This document shows positions 14,755 to 19,037 of a DNA stretch of 19,037 nt, one piece after another. Source of the stretch: UBA1715 sp045599365 (lineage in GTDB: Bacteria; Bacteroidota; Bacteroidia; Bacteroidales; UBA1715); the NCBI GenBank assembly GCA_045599365.1, contig JAZRVS010000193.1, positions 1 to 19,037 on the forward strand, written 5' to 3'. A program made the position numbers and the translations under genes. The notes below the pieces were generated by a model that was given only the letters and a program-made list of their open reading frames with translations, searched no databases and had not been told where the DNA came from. Positions within the stretch are counted from its first letter, which is position 1. Each line of letters begins with the position of its first letter.

Positions 14755-15714
14755 TTACAGCAATTTCATTATTATTTCGTCAACGTCTAAACCATCTGCT
14801 TCAGCTTTATAGTTTTTGATGATTCTATGTCGTAAAATTGGCAATGCGACAGCTTTGATATCTTCTATATCAGGTGAATATTTTCCTGATGTCGCAGCAT
14901 GAGCTTTGGCACCAATAATAAGATACTGGGAAGCTCGAGGACCAGCGCCCCAAGCTAAGTATTCTTTTGCAATATTGTTTTCTGTTTTTTCTCGTCGCGT
15001 TTTTGCAACTAATTCAACTGCGTAGCGAATAACACTATCATTTACAGGCAATTTTCTAATCAATTGTTGATATGCAATAATTTCCTTTGCAGAAAGAATT
15101 GTATTTAATTGTGCATTTTCGGTTCCTGTAGTTGCCTTTACAATGTCAATTTCTTCTTCAATTGTAGGGTAGTCAAGTTTTACGTTGAACATAAATCTGT
15201 CCAACTGAGCTTCTGGTAGAGGATATGTTCCTTCTTGTTCTATTGGGTTTTGTGTAGCAAGAACAAAAAATGGTTCTTCCAATTGATATCGTTTTCCTGC
15301 AATTGTTACGGCGTGTTCTTGCATAGCTTCAAGTAGTGCCGCTTGCGTCTTTGGTGGCGTGCGGTTTATTTCGTCTGCTAATAAGAAGTTTGTGAATAAT
15401 GGACCAGGAACGAATTGGAATTCTCTATTATTGTTGAGAATTTCACTACCAGTAATATCGCTTGGCATTAAGTCTGGTGTAAATTGAATTCTATTGTTTT
15501 TTAGTCCTAATACTTGAGCAATAGATGTTACAAGTAGAGTTTTTGCCAACCCTGGAACACCAACAAGTAAACAGTGACTTTTACTAAAAATGGAAATAAG
15601 TACATCGTCAATTACGGCATCTTGACCTATAATTTTCTTGTGTATTTCCTTTTTGAGAGAAGTGTAAACCTCTTTTAAGGAATCAATTGCTTGAACGTCA
15701 TTTTGTATGTCCAT
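14755..15714 (-). CDS. moxR: MoxR-family AAA+ ATPase
   Basis: A 319-residue cytoplasmic AAA+ chaperone-like ATPase. Walker A is GVPGLAKT (52-59), Walker B is LLADE (111-115), sensor 1 is ATQNP (153-157), and the arginine-finger region is LPEAQLDRF (166-174). The stretch INRTPPKTQAALLEAMQE (116-133) is diagnostic for MoxR. Such proteins usually act on von Willebrand-factor-A partners encoded next to a DUF58 protein. Neither partner is here; instead the gene is followed 2 bases later by the ostA-like gene. I start at MDIQNDV (15714), because a -7 box lies at 15734-15741 and the residues added by an ATG at 15783 would begin upstream of transcription. Confidence 0.93.
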   Translation of the reverse strand: MDIQNDVQAIDSLKEVYTSLKKEIHKKIIGQDAVIDDVLISIFSKSHCLLVGVPGLAKTLLVTSIAQVLGLKNNRIQFTPDLMPSDITGSEILNNNREFQFVPGPLFTNFLLADEINRTPPKTQAALLEAMQEHAVTIAGKRYQLEEPFFVLATQNPIEQEGTYPLPEAQLDRFMFNVKLDYPTIEEEIDIVKATTGTENAQLNTILSAKEIIAYQQLIRKLPVNDSVIRYAVELVAKTRREKTENNIAKEYLAWGAGPRASQYLIIGAKAHAATSGKYSPDIEDIKAVALPILRHRIIKNYKAEADGLDVDEIIMKLL

Positions 15715-15733
15715 ATAATAAATAGAAATCACG

Positions 15734-15741
15734 CAAAGGTA
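15734..15741 (-). promoter_or_regulatory. -7 promoter box for moxR-ostA
   Basis: On the minus strand the sequence reads TACCTTTG, an exact TAnnTTTG match, about 20 bases before the moxR ATG. Candidate -33 TTG triplets lie 15 and 22 bases upstream, neither at ideal spacing. The more distant one lies inside repeat copy B. Confidence 0.6.
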
Positions 15742-15755
15742 GTTAAATTTTGGGA

Positions 15756-15799
15756 ACAATATACAAGTTGATAGTACAATCATTTATAATCAGGTATCA
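15756..15799 (+). repeat. Dispersed 44-bp intergenic repeat, copy B
   Basis: This copy matches 364-407 without gaps at 37 of 44 bases. The first 15 bases, acaatatacaagttg, are identical, and the differences are scattered over the rest. It sits between the divergent moxR and fumarase promoters. Confidence 0.6.
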
Positions 15800-15845
15800 T
15801 TCCATAATTATTCCAGAAATGTTTCTCTTATATTGAGTAATTCAT

Positions 15846-15853
15846 TATATTTG
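15846..15853 (+). promoter_or_regulatory. -7 promoter box for fumarase
   Basis: TATATTTG matches TAnnTTTG exactly, 26 bases before the ATG. The -33 region is not a clear TTTG: a TTTC lies about 20 bases upstream. A transcript start near 15859 would leave a leader of about 20 bases, typical for this phylum. Confidence 0.5.
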
Positions 15854-15879
15854 ACTTTCAAAATGTAAAAATCTAAACT

Positions 15880-17499
15880 ATGGCAGAATTTCACTATCAA
15901 CCAATGTTCTCTCTTGGCGAAGACAAGACGGAATACTATTTATTGACCAAAGATTACGTTTCTGTAAGTGAATTTGAAGGTCACAAAATTCTAAAAGTTC
16001 AAAAAGAAGGATTAACAGCAATGGCAAACGCCGCTTTCCGCGATGTTTCTTTCTTGCTTCGCCGTTCGCACAACGAACAAGTTGCAAAAATCCTTTCCGA
16101 CCCTGAAGCAAGCGACAACGACAAATATGTGGCTTTGACATTCTTACGCAATGCAGATGTTGCTTCCAAAGGTAAATTGCCTCTTTGTCAGGATACGGGA
16201 ACAGCAATTATTCACGGAGAAAAAGGTCAACAAGTGTGGACTGGTTTCTGCGATGAAGAAGCTCTTTCTCTTGGCGTTTACAAAACATACACCGAAGAAA
16301 ATCTTCGTTATTCGCAAAACGCACCACTTACAATGTATGACGAAGTAAATACCAAATGTAACCTTCCTGCTCAAATCGACATTGAAGCAACCGAAGGTAT
16401 GGAATACCGATTCCTCTGTGTTACAAAAGGTGGTGGTTCTGCAAACAAAACATATTTGTATCAAGAAACTAAAGCACGTATTCAAAATCCAAAGACATTA
16501 GTTCCATTCCTTGTAGAGAAAATGGCAACTCTTGGAACTGCCGCTTGTCCTCCTTATCACATTGCATTCGTTATTGGTGGAACTTCGGCAGAAAAGAACT
16601 TGTTGACGGTAAAATTGGCTTCTACACATTATTATGATAGTCTGCCAACAACAGGAAACGAATACGGTCGTGCATTCCGTGATGTTGAATTGGAAAAACA
16701 AGTTTTGGAAGAAGCTCACAAGATTGGCTTAGGCGCACAATTCGGTGGTAAATATATGGCTCACGATGTTCGCATTATCCGTTTGCCACGCCACGGTGCA
16801 AGTTGTCCTATCGGTTTGGGCGTAAGCTGTTCTGCCGACAGAAACATTAAATGTAAAATCAACGAACAAGGTATTTGGATTGAAAAAATGGATGACAATC
16901 CAGGAGAATTGATTCCAGCAGAATTGCGTAATGCAGGCGAAGGCGACGTTGTAAGAATCAACCTTAACCAACCAATGAAAGATATTCTTAAAGAATTAAG
17001 CAAATATCCAGTTTCAACTCGTTTGAGTTTGAATGGAACTATCATTGTCGGTCGTGATATTGCACACGCAAAATTAAAAGCTCGTTTGGACGCTGGCGAA
17101 GATTTACCACAATATATAAAAGACCATCCTATTTATTATGCTGGTCCAGCAAAAACTCCAGCAGGAATGGCGTGTGGTTCAATGGGTCCAACTACTGCCG
17201 GTCGTATGGATCCATACGTTGATGAATTTCAAGATCACGGAGGTTCAATGATTATGTTGGCAAAAGGAAACAGAAGTCAAGCTGTTACAGATGCCTGCAA
17301 GAAACATGGTGGATTCTATTTAGGTTCTATTGGTGGCCCTGCAGCAATTTTGGCACAAAACAACATCAAATCTATTGAATGTGTTGAATATCCAGAATTG
17401 GGAATGGAAGCTATTTGGAAAATTGAAGTTGAAGACTTCCCTGCATTCATCTTGGTTGATGACAAAGGAAACGACTTCTTCAAAAAATGGCAACATTAA
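15880..17499 (+). CDS. fumA: Class I (iron-sulfur) fumarate hydratase
   Basis: This 539-residue cytoplasmic enzyme interconverts fumarate and malate using a labile [4Fe-4S] cluster. It resembles E. coli FumA/FumB in length and with both parts fused: the alpha part (about 1-335) and the beta part (about 350-539). Cluster ligands are visible as C103 in KLPLCQDTGTA, C223 in AACPPYH and C317 in GVSCSADRN. KGGGSANK (183-190) and HDVRIIRLPRHGASCPIG are further signatures, and GRDIAHAK and GPTTAGRMDPYVDEF mark the beta part. It has its own promoter and is transcribed away from moxR. In Bacteroidales it would serve the reductive branch from oxaloacetate to succinate, which links loosely to the propionyl/methylmalonyl-CoA enzyme downstream of asnS. 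It is oxygen-sensitive by family, which fits an anaerobe. Confidence 0.96.
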   Translation: MAEFHYQPMFSLGEDKTEYYLLTKDYVSVSEFEGHKILKVQKEGLTAMANAAFRDVSFLLRRSHNEQVAKILSDPEASDNDKYVALTFLRNADVASKGKLPLCQDTGTAIIHGEKGQQVWTGFCDEEALSLGVYKTYTEENLRYSQNAPLTMYDEVNTKCNLPAQIDIEATEGMEYRFLCVTKGGGSANKTYLYQETKARIQNPKTLVPFLVEKMATLGTAACPPYHIAFVIGGTSAEKNLLTVKLASTHYYDSLPTTGNEYGRAFRDVELEKQVLEEAHKIGLGAQFGGKYMAHDVRIIRLPRHGASCPIGLGVSCSADRNIKCKINEQGIWIEKMDDNPGELIPAELRNAGEGDVVRINLNQPMKDILKELSKYPVSTRLSLNGTIIVGRDIAHAKLKARLDAGEDLPQYIKDHPIYYAGPAKTPAGMACGSMGPTTAGRMDPYVDEFQDHGGSMIMLAKGNRSQAVTDACKKHGGFYLGSIGGPAAILAQNNIKSIECVEYPELGMEAIWKIEVEDFPAFILVDDKGNDFFKKWQH

Positions 17500-17523
17500 T
17501 AAGTTTAAAATAGATGTTTTATT

Positions 17524-17549
17524 GTAGAGACGCAAATTTGCGTCTCTAC
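17524..17549. repeat. Perfect 26-bp palindrome between fumarase and galK
   Basis: The half-site gtagagacgcaaa (17524-17536) is followed at once by its exact reverse complement (17537-17549). It lies 24 bases after the fumarase stop. It can form a 13-bp stem, or 11 pairs with a small loop, but is followed by ctTATTTG and so has only a weak U-run. It may act as a terminator or be one member of a dispersed palindromic family: gtagagacg/cgtctctac palindromes recur between genes in some bacteria as I recall, which I could not verify here. Confidence 0.75.
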
Positions 17550-17564
17550 TTATTTGTAAGATTG

Positions 17565-18710
17565 ATGTTACGAGAAATACAAAAAAAATTTGTAGAGATG
17601 TTTTCCAAAAATCCTCGATTGTTTCGTTCTCCAGGACGAATCAATATTATTGGAGAACATACAGATTATAACAATGGTTTTGTATTGCCTGCAGCGATTG
17701 ATAAAGAGATTTATTTTGCTATTGCGCCTAATACTCAGCATAAATATCGTCTTTATTCGTACGATAAGCAATCGTTGTGCGAAGTAGTTGAAGTTGCACC
17801 GCAAAAATCTCCTCATTGGTGTAATTATTTGCTTGGTGTGATAGCACAAATGCAGAAACGAGGTGTTGTTGTTCCAACGGTTGATTTGGTTTTTGGCGGA
17901 AATATTCCTGTTGGATTTGGATTATCGTCATCTGCGGCGTTGGAATGTGGATTTGCTTACGCATTGAATACAATTTTCAATCTTGGATTTTCAAAGTTAG
18001 AATTAGTGCAAATGTCTCAATTGGCTGAACACGAATATGTTGGTGTTCATTGTGGTATAATGGATCAGTTTGCTGTTATGTTTGGAAAACAAGATTCCGT
18101 AATACAACTTGATTGTAAAACACTTGAATATCAATATTTTCCATTTCAATTAGATGGATATACGGTTTTGCTTTGCAATAGCAATGTAAAACATAATCTT
18201 GCATCGTCGGAATATAATGTTAGACGATGCGAAAGTGAAGCTGGTGTGAAAGTGGTTGCGTCTCAATATTCAGGAATACAGTCGTTGAGAGATATTTCAA
18301 TGGAGCAATTGGAAAATTGTAAATCTCAATTACAAGGGAAATCGTATAATCGCTGTCGGTACGTTATAGAAGAAAATAATCGTTTGCAGAATGCGTGTCA
18401 AGCAATGCTACGAGGCGATGTGCAAACAATTGGCGAAATGATGTTTGAAACTCACGAGGGTCTTAGTAAACAATATGAAGTTAGTTGTCCAGAAATAGAC
18501 ATAATGGTTGAAATTGCACGCTCGTGCGGTGGCGTTGTTGGATCAAGAATGATGGGTGGTGGTTTTGGAGGTTGTACTATTTCAATTGTGAAAAATGAAG
18601 CCATAGCATTGTTTAAGCAAAAAATGAAGACAGAATATTACGATAAATACAACAAGGAAGAGGCTATTTTTGAAGTTGATTTGTGTGATGGGACAAGTGA
18701 AATAGAATAA
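17565..18710 (+). CDS. galK: Galactokinase
   Basis: This 381-residue GHMP-family kinase phosphorylates alpha-D-galactose to galactose 1-phosphate with ATP, the first committed step of the Leloir pathway. The galactokinase signature GRINIIGEHTDYNNG spans 24-38. The ATP-binding GHMP motif is PVGFGLSSSAAL (115-126). The catalytic-base aspartate is D167 in CGIMDQ, and the third GHMP motif is MMGGGFGGC (329-337). Length matches the 382-residue E. coli enzyme. I start at MLREIQKKF (17565); an in-frame ATG at 17514 would translate through the palindrome and add residues unlike the family. Another in-frame ATG lies at 17598, but it would remove part of the usual N-terminal helix. galT begins 2 bases after its stop, so the two genes are co-transcribed. 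Confidence 0.96.
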   Translation: MLREIQKKFVEMFSKNPRLFRSPGRINIIGEHTDYNNGFVLPAAIDKEIYFAIAPNTQHKYRLYSYDKQSLCEVVEVAPQKSPHWCNYLLGVIAQMQKRGVVVPTVDLVFGGNIPVGFGLSSSAALECGFAYALNTIFNLGFSKLELVQMSQLAEHEYVGVHCGIMDQFAVMFGKQDSVIQLDCKTLEYQYFPFQLDGYTVLLCNSNVKHNLASSEYNVRRCESEAGVKVVASQYSGIQSLRDISMEQLENCKSQLQGKSYNRCRYVIEENNRLQNACQAMLRGDVQTIGEMMFETHEGLSKQYEVSCPEIDIMVEIARSCGGVVGSRMMGGGFGGCTISIVKNEAIALFKQKMKTEYYDKYNKEEAIFEVDLCDGTSEIE

Positions 18711-18712
18711 TA

Positions 18713-19037
18713 ATGAATACGTTTGATATAAAAAACGATACGCATCGTCGTTATAACCCATTATCGGGAGAGTGGATGTTGGTTTCACCACATAGAGGGA
18801 AACGCCCATGGCAAGGTCAACAAGAAATAGTTGCACAATTAAATTTGCCAGAATATGACGCAACATGTTATTTGTGTCCTGGAAATTCTCGTGTAGGAGG
18901 CATACAAAATCCGAAATATCGAGAACCATTTGTGTTTACAAATGATTTTAGTGCAATTACCTCCGATATCTCAGAAGGAAAATTTTCCGATGAATTGTTT
19001 CAGGTTCAAAGTGAAAAAGGAATTTGTCGTGTAATAT
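18713..19037 (+). CDS. galT: Galactose-1-phosphate uridylyltransferase, N-terminal part (cut by window edge)
   Basis: The first 108 codons of GalT, which exchanges UMP between UDP-glucose and galactose 1-phosphate. The residues HRRYNPLSGEWMLVSPHRGKRPWQGQ (11-36), then LPEYDATCYLCPGN (45-58) and FVFTNDF, match the GalT N-terminal domain closely. C52 and C55 correspond to the two zinc-binding cysteines of E. coli GalT, at the same numbering. The catalytic HPH motif lies beyond the window. The frame is open to the last base. With galK just upstream, it is the second gene of a galactose-use operon. Confidence 0.95.
   Translation, partial: MNTFDIKNDTHRRYNPLSGEWMLVSPHRGKRPWQGQQEIVAQLNLPEYDATCYLCPGNSRVGGIQNPKYREPFVFTNDFSAITSDISEGKFSDELFQVQSEKGICRVI

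Noticed and set aside
15715..15783. Longer N terminus for MoxR starting at 15783
   Set aside because: The -7 promoter box at 15734-15741 would lie inside the coding region, and the added residues run through the dispersed repeat.
15878..16207. Minus-strand open frames inside the fumarase gene
   Set aside because: They are antisense shadows of a highly conserved enzyme, with no motifs or promoter.
17514..17564. Longer N terminus for galactokinase starting at 17514
   Set aside because: It would translate the perfect palindrome and adds residues not seen in galactokinases.
18582..18929. Minus-strand open frame over the galK end and galT start
   Set aside because: Both plus-strand genes are strongly supported by motifs, and the opposite frame has no family likeness.
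1..19037. CRISPR arrays, tRNA or rRNA genes, riboswitches, toxin-antitoxin or defence genes
   Set aside because: No regular repeat-spacer pattern, cloverleaf-like sequence, conserved riboswitch core or known defence motif was seen on either strand.

Overview
The window (about 19 kb, AT-rich) looks like chromosomal DNA from a member of the Bacteroidota, most probably the order Bacteroidales. This rests on several observations. Short upstream regions carry the Bacteroidota -7 promoter motif TAnnTTTG instead of Shine-Dalgarno sequences. There is a very large DUF2723/GT117 membrane protein, a Bacteroidota-type OstA-like protein and an HPRT ending in the Bacteroidota-style LDYDxFGRNLPD motif. A carboxyltransferase and a separate biotin carrier are encoded together, as is usual in this phylum. 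The species cannot be named from the sequence.

Layout. Bases 1-158 hold the last 51 codons of a DDE-type transposase, in DNA visibly richer in G+C than the rest. A 370-base gene-free stretch follows, containing one copy of a 44-bp dispersed repeat. From 10.5 kb down to 0.5 kb, eight genes run on the minus strand with gaps of a few bases or small overlaps: DUF2723/GT117, asnS, an SRPBCC-fold protein, a propionyl/methylmalonyl-type carboxyltransferase, a 64-residue epsilon-like protein, a biotin carrier with two biotinyl-type domains, an HPRT-like phosphoribosyltransferase and a divergent NAD-dependent DNA ligase. They look like one transcription unit, with a candidate promoter near 10.53 kb. 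A hairpin terminator at 10.57 kb separates this unit from pnp (PNPase) and rpsO (S15), also on the minus strand. Farther up, ostA-like and moxR form a two-gene minus-strand unit. Divergent promoters around 15.73-15.85 kb drive moxR leftward and a class I fumarase rightward. A perfect 26-bp palindrome follows the fumarase. Then come galK and galT (Leloir pathway), with galT cut off by the right edge.

How the genes fit together. The carboxyltransferase, small protein and biotin carrier should form part of a biotin-dependent acyl-CoA carboxylase or decarboxylase, plausibly in propionyl-CoA/methylmalonyl-CoA (succinate-propionate) metabolism. Neither a biotin carboxylase nor a membrane decarboxylase beta subunit is in the window, so the direction of the reaction is open. 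Fumarase fits the same succinate-forming branch. pnp-rpsO is a conserved RNA-turnover/ribosome pair. OstA-like and MoxR point to envelope biogenesis.

Most of the window is ordinary housekeeping DNA. I did not find a convincing new defence or mobile system. The points most worth a second look are the double-domain biotin carrier whose first domain lacks the biotin lysine, the epsilon-like small subunit, the paired divergent HPRT-like and ligase genes at the operon's end, and the two intergenic repeats.
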